Below, one piece after another: positions 32,698 to 40,259 of a DNA stretch of 47,551 nucleotides. A program made the translations under genes and the position numbers. Within the stretch, counting starts at the first letter, position 1, and each line of letters opens with the position of its first letter. The stretch is from Armatimonadota bacterium (GTDB lineage: Bacteria; Armatimonadota; SYMT01; JACQGL01), in the NCBI GenBank assembly GCA_016199525.1, contig JACQGL010000090.1, positions 1 to 47,551 on the forward strand. The letters are read 5' to 3'. The notes below the pieces were generated by a model, which did not search any database, was not told where the DNA came from, and saw only the letters and a list, made by a program, of their open reading frames with translations.

Positions 32698-33420
32698 ATG
32701 ATGGCAAACCCACCCGCACGTAACCGTTACTTTCCGTTTCACGCCCTGGGATTCCGGTGCAACCCGTTCCGCGCGCTCACCGACGAGGAGTGGGCGGAAG
32801 TGGCTGTGCTGCCAGAAGCGATCGCCGCCGTCCTCGCGCGGGGTTTCGTCCACCTGCAGATCCTCGGCCCGATGGGGAGCGGCAAGACCACTGTCCTGCT
32901 GGGGCTCACGACCCGTTTCCGCCAGGAGGGCGGGCGCGTGGCCTACGAGTACCTTCCCGACAGGCAGCACCGCTTCCGCACGCGCGTCCGTGACCTGGAT
33001 CTTTTCCTGCTCGATGAAGCCCAGCGCCTGAGCCTATACCAGCGCGCCCGGCTGCTTTCCGCGGCGGCAAAGCAGTCCCAGGAGGGAGTGCGCCTGGTGG
33101 TGAGCAGCCACGAAGACCTGGCGCCGCTGTTTGCGCGGCGCGCCCTGCCGCTCGCCACCGTTCGTCTGGACGCCCTCACTACCGCCCACCTGCGCCCGGT
33201 CCTGGAGCAGCGGCTGGCTTACTTTGCCCTCGACGGCGCGCCGCGGGTCACCTTCGCGCCGGACGCCGTGCATTACCTGCAGGAGACCTTCGGCGCCGAC
33301 CTGCGGGCGGCAGAGCACTTCCTCTACGAGGTCTTTCAACGGTGGGAGCCAACCGGTGCGATTACTGCAGCGCAGTTGCAGGAAGCATCGGGGCTCCTGA
33401 TCGGTGGTGGTGCTACCTGA
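32698..33420 (+). CDS. ExeA/TniB-like AAA ATPase, orphan
   Basis: About 240 residues of the ExeA/AAA_22 type. Walker A is GPMGSGKTT (57-65) and Walker B LFLLDEA (102-108), with a sensor region (RLVVSSHEDLAPLF) and a C-terminal helical lid. The N-terminus FPFHALGFRCNPFRALTDEE is like the start of ExeA proteins (FGLxxxPFxxT). In other bacteria such ATPases help secretion (ExeA/GspA) or transposition (TniB/IstB-like). Here no partner is adjacent. The start is uncertain: GTG 32689, ATG 32698 and ATG 32701 are all in frame. Copy A of the MITE ends ~110 bp upstream. It overlaps the converging arrestin-L7/L12 gene by 8 bp. Confidence 0.8.
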   Translation: MMANPPARNRYFPFHALGFRCNPFRALTDEEWAEVAVLPEAIAAVLARGFVHLQILGPMGSGKTTVLLGLTTRFRQEGGRVAYEYLPDRQHRFRTRVRDLDLFLLDEAQRLSLYQRARLLSAAAKQSQEGVRLVVSSHEDLAPLFARRALPLATVRLDALTTAHLRPVLEQRLAYFALDGAPRVTFAPDAVHYLQETFGADLRAAEHFLYEVFQRWEPTGAITAAQLQEASGLLIGGGAT

Positions 33421-34042
33421 TTTCAACCGAAGCGCCCGCTGCTTCCAGCGTCTGCTTCATAATCTCTGCCTGCCGCCTGGAGACCCTCCTGGCCACGAGG
33501 CTCGGCGCGGCGTCCACCAGGTCCTTGGCATCTTTCAGCCCCAGGCTGGGGTCCATCTCTCGAAGCGTCTTGACCACCTGAACGATGCTGCTGCCCCCTG
33601 CCATCAGCGCCACATCAAATCGCTTCTGCTCGCCCGTCGCCATCGCCGCCTCCATATGGGGCGCCATTGCGAACGGCTGGCTGTACCGGGGGTTCACGGA
33701 CCACGGCACGTCCACATCTACGGCAATTTCCCAAACGATGTTCACGTAATGCCCGGCGTAGCTCCACGGCTCTCGCGGCAGGACGAAGCGAAACGGGTAG
33801 ACGCCCGGCATCCCCGCGTACAGCTCGCCCTGAAAGATATCCCGCACAGCAACCTTGCCCTGGTCGCGGTCGCCGCGCCCTTCGGTATGCCACTGCAGGC
33901 GCACCCAGAGGTGGTGGCAGCGAATGTTGCTGTCGGGCGTCACCTGCACTGTGCCCCACAGGTCGGCCCCCGGCTCGTAGCGCACCAGGCCGCCCTCTTC
34001 CTCACCGCCTTGCAGTGTCACGTCGATATCTGCCCGCGCCAT
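33413..34042 (-). CDS. Arrestin-like domain fused to ribosomal L7/L12 C-terminal domain
   Basis: A 209-residue, apparently cytosolic protein. Residues ~5-125 alternate in a beta-sandwich pattern like an arrestin N-domain (LWGTVQVTPDS, CHHLWVRLQWHTEGRG, GVYPFRFVLPREPWSYAG, WEIAVDVDVPW). Residues 142-209 match the L7/L12 C-terminal domain: FDVALMAGG, LGLKDAKDLVDAAP (canonical GLKEAKDLV) and EAAGASVEIR. A His/Met-rich linker joins them. L7/L12 CTD normally recruits translation GTPases on the ribosome; its free-standing use in bacteria is poorly understood. The gene starts 2 bp after the stop of a membrane protein with a similar beta domain (34045-34656), so the two products probably act together. 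Confidence 0.82.
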   Translation of the reverse strand: MARADIDVTLQGGEEEGGLVRYEPGADLWGTVQVTPDSNIRCHHLWVRLQWHTEGRGDRDQGKVAVRDIFQGELYAGMPGVYPFRFVLPREPWSYAGHYVNIVWEIAVDVDVPWSVNPRYSQPFAMAPHMEAAMATGEQKRFDVALMAGGSSIVQVVKTLREMDPSLGLKDAKDLVDAAPSLVARRVSRRQAEIMKQTLEAAGASVEIR

Positions 34043-34044
34043 GG

Positions 34045-34656
34045 TTACCGCGCCCTTTCCGGCAGCACGCGGACTTCATACTCCTCCTTGAAATCCGGCC
34101 AGCCCGTGATCTCCACCTGCACCTTAACGAACCACTGCAGCTTGTTGTGCAGCGCGCTGAAGGTGTGCATCCCGTCTTTGGGCAGCTGCAGCGAGCGCTG
34201 ATCGTAAAACGTCTCGCCCGCTGCAAAGCGCCGTGCTGGATGTTCGGCGCTATCGATGATCTGTTCGTACTTCACCGTCACTGTGTCCGTGCCGCGCTGG
34301 TAAGTCGCTGTTTCGCGGAACACGAACTGGAAGGCGATGCGATGGACGTCTACCGCCTTCTTGAATGACTGCTGGTAGGTCAGGCTAAACGCCTCCCCCC
34401 CGCGCATCGCATCGCTGGACAAGGATACGACCGGCCGGGCGACCTTCATTCCCACGATGGAGGGCAGCAGCGCCCACGTGAGCAGGCCGAAGCCGATAGC
34501 GACGAACGGCAGGCCGAACAGCAAGAAAAATACGGGCGCGCCCGTCTGCCACGCCATCCCCTCCCAGAAGAGGCTGAAGGCGATCCATATCAACCCGAAG
34601 ACGAGCAAACACCCGCGTCCTGTCCGGCCTTCGGCGAATGGTTTCAGCGCTGGCAC
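34045..34656 (-). CDS. Two-span membrane protein with arrestin-like beta domain
   Basis: A 203-residue protein. Two membrane spans (about 15-33 and 41-66) are followed by a ~135-residue beta-rich domain (RPVVSLSSDAMRGGEAFSLT, IAFQFVFRETATYQRGTDT, LPKDGMHTFSALHNKLQW, VQVEITGWPDF). The layout recalls an arrestin C-domain-like sandwich, and the downstream gene carries the other half-like domain fused to L7/L12 CTD. The GTG start has GGAGG ~7 bp upstream. The two genes are separated by 2 bp and are surely co-translated. Function unknown; a membrane-tethered pair is inferred from the architecture. Confidence 0.7.
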   Translation of the reverse strand: MPALKPFAEGRTGRGCLLVFGLIWIAFSLFWEGMAWQTGAPVFFLLFGLPFVAIGFGLLTWALLPSIVGMKVARPVVSLSSDAMRGGEAFSLTYQQSFKKAVDVHRIAFQFVFRETATYQRGTDTVTVKYEQIIDSAEHPARRFAAGETFYDQRSLQLPKDGMHTFSALHNKLQWFVKVQVEITGWPDFKEEYEVRVLPERAR

Positions 34657-34922
34657 GTCTCACCTCCCTGGCTACAGGTTGGTCTTCCAGCTTCAGTACG
34701 CCTTCGCTATGGTTCACCAGTTGTTCAGCAGATCTCCGTAGCCGGAGTGGCCATTTAAGTAAGCGACTGGAGGGCTGGTAAGCGGGCACGATGCCACCGG
34801 GCGATAGGGGCGTCAGCGGCGGAGGGCCGAGAATCGGCAGCACCGGAGTCCGGAGTTGGATGTCGAAGCAGAGCAATTGATAAAAGAAGGCCGCTGGCTT
34901 TCCGGTTCGCCACAAGGATACT

Positions 34923-35993
34923 TCACACCCTTGATGGGCTGTCGGCGTCCGCCGGCTTCACATAGAGGGTGCGTATCGGGAATGGAATCTGAATCCCTTC
35001 GCGCCGATACCGTTCGTGTAACCTCTTGATTAACTCGTGCTTGAGGAGGTACTGATCGGCGAATTCCCGGGCGCGCAGGACTACGTTGAAGTTGATGCTA
35101 GAATCCCCAAAAGTGTGATAGCGAACCAACGGCTGGTAGTCGTGCACGCCGCCAGGTACTTCCTGGAGCAGCTCCCTCGCCACCCCGAGCGTGACCTGCT
35201 CCACGTGTTCCAGATCGCTGTCATAGCTCACACCCACGGCAACCAGCACCGTCACGTCCCGGGAGGGTCGGTGGTAGTTAGTGATGATGGTAGATGCCAG
35301 CTTGGAGTTGGGAATGACAACCAGATTATTCTGTATCGTGCGCACGGTTGTGTTCCGCCACGAGATATCTTCCACGTAGCCCTCCTCGCCCGATTCGAGG
35401 CGCACGTACTCGCCGGGGCTGATCTTTCGTGACACAACCAGGTGCAAGCCGGAGAAGAGATTGGAGAGAGTGTCCTGGAGCGCCAGTGCCACTGCCAGGC
35501 CACCGACCCCCAATGCGGTGAGGATGGGGGTGATGGAAACGCCCAGCGACTGAAGGATGATCAGTACTCCGATAGCGAAGATGAGCAGCCTCGTCAGGTT
35601 CGAGAAGATGGATGTGGAGGGTAGGATACCCGCTATATTACGAGCGTAAGCATTAACCAGGCCCACCGCCAGTCTCGCGGTGAACACGGTGGCGGAGAGG
35701 ATGGCAATACTGGCCAGAGTCTTCTCCAGCAGGACGATCAGGTTGTTATCCAGCGAAACGTTCACCAGGCGAAGGCTGAAGAGGGCCGCATATGCGCCTG
35801 CAGTGAGACTCCACCACACCATCACGCCGCGCAAGGCACCCACCAAGATCTCATCCAGGCCCCATCGTGTACGGGCGGCGAACCTTTTCAGTCGCGGCAG
35901 GATGATGATTTCCAAAACGATTCCCAGCAGTCCTCCGCTCAGCAGGAAGGCCACTGGCACCGCCCACTGCGCCGGCCCGAAAGACGTTCCCAT
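34923..35993 (-). CDS. MscS-family mechanosensitive channel
   Basis: A 356-residue MscS-type channel. Transmembrane helices occupy about the first 180 residues, with the pore helix region TALGVGGLAVALALQDTLSNLFSGL (the A/G-rich TM3 pattern). The cytoplasmic MscS beta domain follows (SPGEYVRLESGEEGYVEDISWRNTTVRT, VVIPNSKLASTIITNYHRP) and an alpha/beta cage (FNVVLRAREF, IQIPFPIRTLYV). Such channels release osmolytes on hypo-osmotic shock. Length and motif order are normal. GGGAG lies ~8 bp before the ATG. It is separated by ~265 bp from the arrestin-like operon and by ~830 bp from the DUF1854 gene, so it is probably transcribed alone. Confidence 0.94.
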   Translation of the reverse strand: MGTSFGPAQWAVPVAFLLSGGLLGIVLEIIILPRLKRFAARTRWGLDEILVGALRGVMVWWSLTAGAYAALFSLRLVNVSLDNNLIVLLEKTLASIAILSATVFTARLAVGLVNAYARNIAGILPSTSIFSNLTRLLIFAIGVLIILQSLGVSITPILTALGVGGLAVALALQDTLSNLFSGLHLVVSRKISPGEYVRLESGEEGYVEDISWRNTTVRTIQNNLVVIPNSKLASTIITNYHRPSRDVTVLVAVGVSYDSDLEHVEQVTLGVARELLQEVPGGVHDYQPLVRYHTFGDSSINFNVVLRAREFADQYLLKHELIKRLHERYRREGIQIPFPIRTLYVKPADADSPSRV

Positions 35994-36359
35994 GCTCTGC
36001 TCCCTTTTAGGCGGCCGCCAGTGGTATCCTGGCGGCCTCGTGCGGTACTTTTGCGGCTGGCAATCCGCCCTCCCTCCCCCGGGTTGCGATCAGGGCTCCA
36101 TCCCGCAGGCGTCTCCCCTCTGCGGGGTGAGCAGGCAGGGGAAGGGGTTACATCCGTGAGCGGTGCCGGCGTGCTTGCCTGCTGTCAGCGGGGGCACCCG
36201 TTTTGTGTGACAACCCGATTGCTCTCTGCGGGGGCTGGCACTGAAGACAAGGCCTATCCCGGTGACGAGTGTGGCGACGTGGGGCGCATTGTCACCTGCC
36301 CCCAGATGCTGGAGGCGTTTCCGTGCGAGAATCTCCGGGCGTGGGACAGACCCCTCAAA

Positions 36360-36405
36360 CGCAAGACGCCCGCGGTAATCTCACGATCACCGACGGGCGT
36401 CTGCG
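36360..36405. other. Strong 12-bp hairpin
   Basis: GACGCCCGCGGT (36365-36376) pairs with ACCG and CGGGCGTC (36389-36401) with one unpaired base, around a 12-nt loop, and can be extended by CGC/GCG pairs at the base. No T-run follows on either strand, so a Rho-independent terminator is not clear. Confidence 0.5.
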
Positions 36406-36440
36406 CTTGAATCCAGGCGTTAGCTCGGTCACCATTTAAC

Positions 36441-36503
36441 TTACACGACGCTCCTTGCCTCTTGATGTGATCGCGTAGGCAGGTAACGGCGTTTTCGTAT
36501 CAT
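36441..36503 (-). CDS. Short basic ORF (20 codons) within the structured region
   Basis: Minus-strand ATG at 36503 with GAGGGG ~7 bp upstream opens a 20-residue, strongly basic peptide (MIRKRRYLP, then HQEARSVV) ending in TAA. It immediately follows the hairpin cluster at 36515-36645 on the same strand. It could be a leader or regulatory peptide controlled by that structure, or a chance frame. No family is recognised. Confidence 0.3.
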   Translation of the reverse strand: MIRKRRYLPTRSHQEARSVV

Positions 36504-36514
36504 GGCGTGCCCCT

Positions 36515-36645
36515 CGGTCTCCTTACGTGCCGATTGGGGCTTTCGCCCCAACCAACCTTGGGGTTCCCTACGGACAACCGCGTGATCAGTTCCTGAGCCG
36601 TTTCCAGCCAGGTTCAAACCACGCAGCTCGTGGTTCCGCCTGGAC
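36515..36645 (-). ncRNA. Candidate structured RNA with alternative hairpins
   Basis: On the minus strand there is a 12-bp hairpin with a small internal loop (CCAGG/CCTGG and AACCACG/CGTGGTT, 36608-36643). There is also TTGGGGC-GAAA-GCCCCAA (36534-36551), a 7-bp stem closed by a GNRA tetraloop. CCCCAA...TTGGGG (36546-36563) forms a competing 6-bp stem that shares bases with the tetraloop stem, as in switch-type RNAs. A GAGGGG and short ORF follow. I do not recognise an Rfam family. A TTGACA lies ~10-20 bp before the hairpins, but no matching -10 box is seen. Confidence 0.4.
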
Positions 36646-36819
36646 ACCGGTATGAAATTGTCAACCGTTTGCTCTGTCCAGAACTCTAGTTGTGTGTTGT
36701 GTATACCCACCTTCCGGGGCGATGAAACCGATCCCGAGAGAAGTTTTTTATACACCAATGGCCTTGATAACGAGGGGCATCCCGCTCGCCTCTGCGCCGC
36801 CATATCACACGCTGGCCGC

Positions 36820-37332
36820 TTACATCTCCACTTCTAACCGCTGGCGGCTGCGTTCGTCCAGCTGGTCCAGGGGCGGGATTTCGTACTTGGCGCCGTGCAC
36901 ATCTGTGAGCACGATCCGACCGTCGGGCAGCGGCCGGACGTCGCTGCGATCGCGGACGTAAACCAGGCGCGGACCGAGGTCGGTGACCAGATCCCAATGG
37001 ATCATCCCGTGGCCAGAAGCGACGTTGCGGATCTCCTGTACTTTCGCTTTCAGGTAGACAAGGTCCAGCTCTTCCTCCAGGTGCTGGCGGCTGTGCGGCT
37101 CCAGATCGCTGACCCGGGCCAGCATACCGATCTCGTTGCCCTCGTCGTCCTGGAATGCGATCCAGCGATCGGGCTGGGAGAGCGGCAGGGCGCGCACCAC
37201 GCGCACAGGCTGGTAGCGCTCCTCGATCCCCACGTAGAGAATCAGGCGCTGGAAATCATCCCGTTCCAGACGCACCTTCCGTGGGTCCAGAATCTGCAGA
37301 TCGCTACTGGCGGGGGCTTCGTCACTCAGCAC
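36820..37332 (-). CDS. DUF1854 protein
   Basis: A 170-residue DUF1854 protein (PVRVVRALPLSQPDRWIAFQ, DDEGNEIGMLARVSDLEPHS, GMIHWDLVTDLGPR, VRPLPDGRIVLTDVHGAKYEIPPLDQLD). DUF1854 genes are typically placed next to an ABC exporter and are also seen in cyanophycin-related loci; the biochemical role is unknown. The GTG start has GGAGGG 6 bp upstream and lies 2 bp after the ABC gene stop, so the pair is translationally linked. It is probably an accessory or regulatory partner of that transporter. The protein looks soluble, beta-rich and acidic. Confidence 0.9.
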   Translation of the reverse strand: MLSDEAPASSDLQILDPRKVRLERDDFQRLILYVGIEERYQPVRVVRALPLSQPDRWIAFQDDEGNEIGMLARVSDLEPHSRQHLEEELDLVYLKAKVQEIRNVASGHGMIHWDLVTDLGPRLVYVRDRSDVRPLPDGRIVLTDVHGAKYEIPPLDQLDERSRQRLEVEM

Positions 37333-37334
37333 AG

Positions 37335-39614
37335 CTACCCTCCTACAGCCACCGCCTCTGAGAGCTGCCGATGCAAGTCCACCAGGCGGCGGAAGACGCC
37401 GTCCTCCTTGCTGAGCAGCTCCGCGTGCGTTCCCATCTCTACCACCCGGCCTTTCTCCAGCACGATGAGCCGGTTGGCGTTCTGCAGCGTAGACAGGCGG
37501 TGGGCGATGGCGAACGTCGTGCGGCCGTGGACGAGCCGGTCGATCGCCTCACGGATCTGGGCTTCCGTTTCGCTATCCACGGAGCTGGTCGCCTCATCCA
37601 GGATGAGGATGCGTGGGTTCTTGAGGATGGCGCGTGCGATGGAGATTCGCTGGCGCTCCCCGCCCGACAGGCGCGCGCCGCGCTCCCCGACCATCGCGTC
37701 GTAGCCTTCGGGGAACTTCAAGATAAAATCGTGCGCATTGGCCGCCTTGGCGGCGCGCATGATGTCCTCCATCGTCGCCTCGGGACAGCCGTAGGCGATA
37801 TTCTCCGCAATGGTGCCATGGAAGAGGAACGGCTCCTGGAGAACGATCCCGATCTGCTGGCGCAGCGAATCGATCTTGATGTCGCGGACATCGTGCCCGT
37901 CCACCAGCACCGCCCCGCCGGTCACGTCGTAGAAGCGACAGATCAGGTTGATGGTGGTACTCTTTCCCGCCCCACTGGGCCCTACCAGGCCGATCATCTC
38001 GCCGGGCCGGATGTGGAAGCTGACGTTCTTGAGCACCGGCCGGCGCTCGTCGTAGCCGAACGTCACGTTGCAGAACTCGATCTCGCCCCAAATGCCGGGC
38101 AGATCCAGCGCTTCCGGCGCGTCCTCCATGTCGGGAGCCGTATCCAGCACCTCGAACACTCGCTGGGCCGCCGTGGCCGCCCGCTGAACCTGCTGGCTCA
38201 GGCCGGTCAGGTCTTGAAGCGGCGCGTAAAAGCGCATCACCAGCTGCATGAACGCGACGAGCAGCCCCAGGCTGTTGCCCGGCACCCCCTTGATCACCAG
38301 GTAGCCGCCGTAACCCCAGATCGCCAGGGAGCTGAGCGCCATGACGAACCCCGTGGTGCGGTTGAAGGCAGCGAACACGCGGGCGGCATTGACGTTGGCA
38401 TCCATGTAGTCGCGGCTGCGCTCATCGAACCGCACATGCTCACGGCCCTCCTGCGTGAACGCCTTCACCACGCGCACGCCTGGCAGGACGTTTGAGAGGA
38501 GGGCGAACAGCCGGCTGCGGCGGCGATAAGCCCAGTGCCAGATCGTGTGCGTGCGTTTCATAAACCGTGCGCTCATCAAGCACACGATGGGCGCCGGAAT
38601 GAGGGACAGGAGCGCCAGCAGCGGACTCATGCTGAACATGTACACTGCGATGATGACCAGCGTAAGGGCATTGATCACCGTCCGCTGCATCGCGTCCGTC
38701 ATAAACACCTGCAGCGTGGTGGTGTCGGAGGTCACGCGGTCCATAATCCAGCCGGTCTCTTTCTGATCGTAATACCGGAGACCCAGGCGCTGGAGATGAC
38801 TATAGACCTCGCCGCGAAGATCGTAGGTGACCTTCTCGCCCAGCCAGCTCATCAGCAGCTGGCGCGCGGCGCCCACCACAGTGGTGAACACGCGGATCCC
38901 CAGGATGGCGAGCATGACGTACACCAGGCCTTGCAGGCTGCGGTTGGGGATGACGCTGTCGATAAGGTATTTCTGCAGGGGCGCCTGCGCCAGATCGGCA
39001 GTCACGGCGAGGATCGCCATCACCAGGCTGACGATGATCGGCCCCGCATACGGTCCCGCCCGTTTGATGAGCCGCAGAATGAGCTGCCGCTGGTTCATAC
39101 AGTCCAGGCAGACGCTCATCCAGCGGGGAATCGGCTTGCCGCACTCGGGGCAGTGGCTGGCCTTCTTGCGCCCCCGCTCCTCCGGCGCCGACTGATCTTC
39201 CTCCTCTTCCGGCAGCGGATCGACCAGCAGCGCGCGGATCTGCTCCGCCGCCTGGTCGATCGCCTCTTCTTTCGCCTCGGTGAACCGGATTAACGGCACC
39301 GCCCGGTCATCTGTGTGCGCTTCCAGCAGAACGCTGCCCAGCAGCTCCCGCTTGCGCAGGGCCCGCACCTGCGATAGGGGCACCTCGGTGGTAGTGTGGG
39401 GGACCTTGCCGTTGGGGGTGAACACCGCCACCCGACGGTCGGTGGCCACTAGCCAGGAAACACCAAAAGAGCCCGGAAGAACCATGTCTGCCTCTACGGC
39501 AACTTGCAGTTCTTCCCCGGGCTCCAACACATCGGCAAGATTGGGCCGGATCTTCTCGAGGAGCGGAAACTCCGCGTTCGCGTGGCCCCGTTGGTGATGT
39601 TCCTTGCCAGACAT
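37335..39614 (-). CDS. ABC exporter (fused TMD-NBD) with N-terminal PH-like domain and zinc ribbon
   Basis: A 759-residue half-transporter. Residues ~20-135 form a beta-rich PH-like domain (GVSWLVATDRRVAVF, EVPLSQVRALRKRE), followed by an acidic linker and a zinc ribbon with C155, C158, C169 and C172. Six spans (about 180-480) and the ABC_membrane domain follow. The NBD has Walker A GPSGAGKS (545-552), LSGGERQ and ILILDEA. The N-terminal extension is typical of transporters paired with DUF1854. It probably exports a lipid-like or peptide substrate, but the substrate is unknown. GAGG lies ~10 bp upstream of the ATG. The paired gene DUF1854 starts 2 bp downstream. Confidence 0.93.
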   Translation of the reverse strand: MSGKEHHQRGHANAEFPLLEKIRPNLADVLEPGEELQVAVEADMVLPGSFGVSWLVATDRRVAVFTPNGKVPHTTTEVPLSQVRALRKRELLGSVLLEAHTDDRAVPLIRFTEAKEEAIDQAAEQIRALLVDPLPEEEEDQSAPEERGRKKASHCPECGKPIPRWMSVCLDCMNQRQLILRLIKRAGPYAGPIIVSLVMAILAVTADLAQAPLQKYLIDSVIPNRSLQGLVYVMLAILGIRVFTTVVGAARQLLMSWLGEKVTYDLRGEVYSHLQRLGLRYYDQKETGWIMDRVTSDTTTLQVFMTDAMQRTVINALTLVIIAVYMFSMSPLLALLSLIPAPIVCLMSARFMKRTHTIWHWAYRRRSRLFALLSNVLPGVRVVKAFTQEGREHVRFDERSRDYMDANVNAARVFAAFNRTTGFVMALSSLAIWGYGGYLVIKGVPGNSLGLLVAFMQLVMRFYAPLQDLTGLSQQVQRAATAAQRVFEVLDTAPDMEDAPEALDLPGIWGEIEFCNVTFGYDERRPVLKNVSFHIRPGEMIGLVGPSGAGKSTTINLICRFYDVTGGAVLVDGHDVRDIKIDSLRQQIGIVLQEPFLFHGTIAENIAYGCPEATMEDIMRAAKAANAHDFILKFPEGYDAMVGERGARLSGGERQRISIARAILKNPRILILDEATSSVDSETEAQIREAIDRLVHGRTTFAIAHRLSTLQNANRLIVLEKGRVVEMGTHAELLSKEDGVFRRLVDLHRQLSEAVAVGG

Positions 39615-40259
39615 CCCAGCAATCCTCGCCTCGCCGTGCGTCTACCTCAAGCGCTCAGCAGACCAGCTTGCCCGCCGATCCCGACCCCTCGGAACCAGGC
39701 AGCAACTCTCTCTCCGGTCCACCCTGAAACCTCTCGCTTTTGGGACTACAACCGGCGGGCTATGTCAGCCAGGCCGTTCTGTTGTATAAATATGGCACAC
39801 TAAGCAGGATAGACAAGTAAGTTTCCAGAAATGGGGCGTGGGAGGAAGCACCCCGTGTGTATCGAGTGCGTTTGAACGATGCGCAGCGCAAAGTGAAAAA
39901 CGGGTTCGTCATTGGATCAAAGCCTTCCTGGCGGGCGGCTTCGACGCGCTGTCGGATCAACCTCATCCCGGTCAGAAGCCGAAGCTTTCGCCCGAGATCC
40001 TCGCCGCGATCCGGCAGGGATTGCGCCCGGGAGAGCGGATGAGAAAGCCTTGATCAGGAAAGCCCTGGCCTTCTCGTCGCTCGCCAGGAAACTGCTCAGT
40101 CACTTCGATAAGCTACTTAGCCCTCCCGCCCCAAGTCCGCCATTCCTGTTCGGGCGTCAGCCCGGCGAACGCTTCGAGAGGGGCGCTCATTCTTCGACAC
40201 TTCTCGCAGCTTGGGCTGGCCGCGCTCGACGGCGCGCGCCGTGACCGCCACGCCTGACT
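39615..40259. other. 645-bp gap with IS630 remnant
   Basis: Apart from the decayed transposase listed separately, no gene is supported. The left part (39700-39810) is A/T-richer and includes TATAAATATGG; it may hold the promoter of the ABC-DUF1854 operon. The right part (40060-40259) has only shadow frames; one reads KALIRKALAFSSLARKLL but shows no recognisable domain. Confidence 0.5.
39854..40053 (+). pseudogene. IS630-type transposase remnant, deleted and frameshifted
   Basis: A GTG-led frame reads VYRVRLNDAQR, the typical beginning of IS630-family transposases. After a frame change the neighbouring frame continues VRHWIKAFLAGGFDALSDQP and KLSPEILAAIRQGL, the DNA-binding helix-turn-helix linker of the same family. 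The usual ~60 residues between these blocks are missing, as is the whole DDE catalytic domain. It is therefore a dead fragment. No terminal inverted repeats or TA duplication could be recognised around it. Confidence 0.7.

Larger units (their letters stand above)
35994..36819. other. 826-bp non-coding region with several stable hairpins
   Basis: No protein gene is supported here; long frames have no ribosome site or family features. The region contains a strong hairpin at 36360-36405, a cluster of hairpins at 36515-36645, a 20-codon ORF at 36441-36503, and an A/T-richer stretch near 36680-36760. It separates the mscS gene from the DUF1854-ABC operon, both on the minus strand. Confidence 0.6.

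Noticed and set aside
36021-36410. 129-codon plus-strand frame upstream of mscS
   Set aside because: No start signal or family features; it covers the 36360-36405 hairpin and low-complexity text.
36610-36622. tRNA-like T-loop (GGTTCAAACC, plus strand)
   Set aside because: The flanking bases cannot form the T-stem with G53-C61, and no acceptor, D or anticodon arms fit around it.
36660-36720. Glycine-riboswitch-like text (TTCTGGACAGAG on the minus strand near 36685)
   Set aside because: Only the terminal GGACAGAG box is present. The GGAGAG opening and the paired arms are missing, and no glycine-related gene follows.
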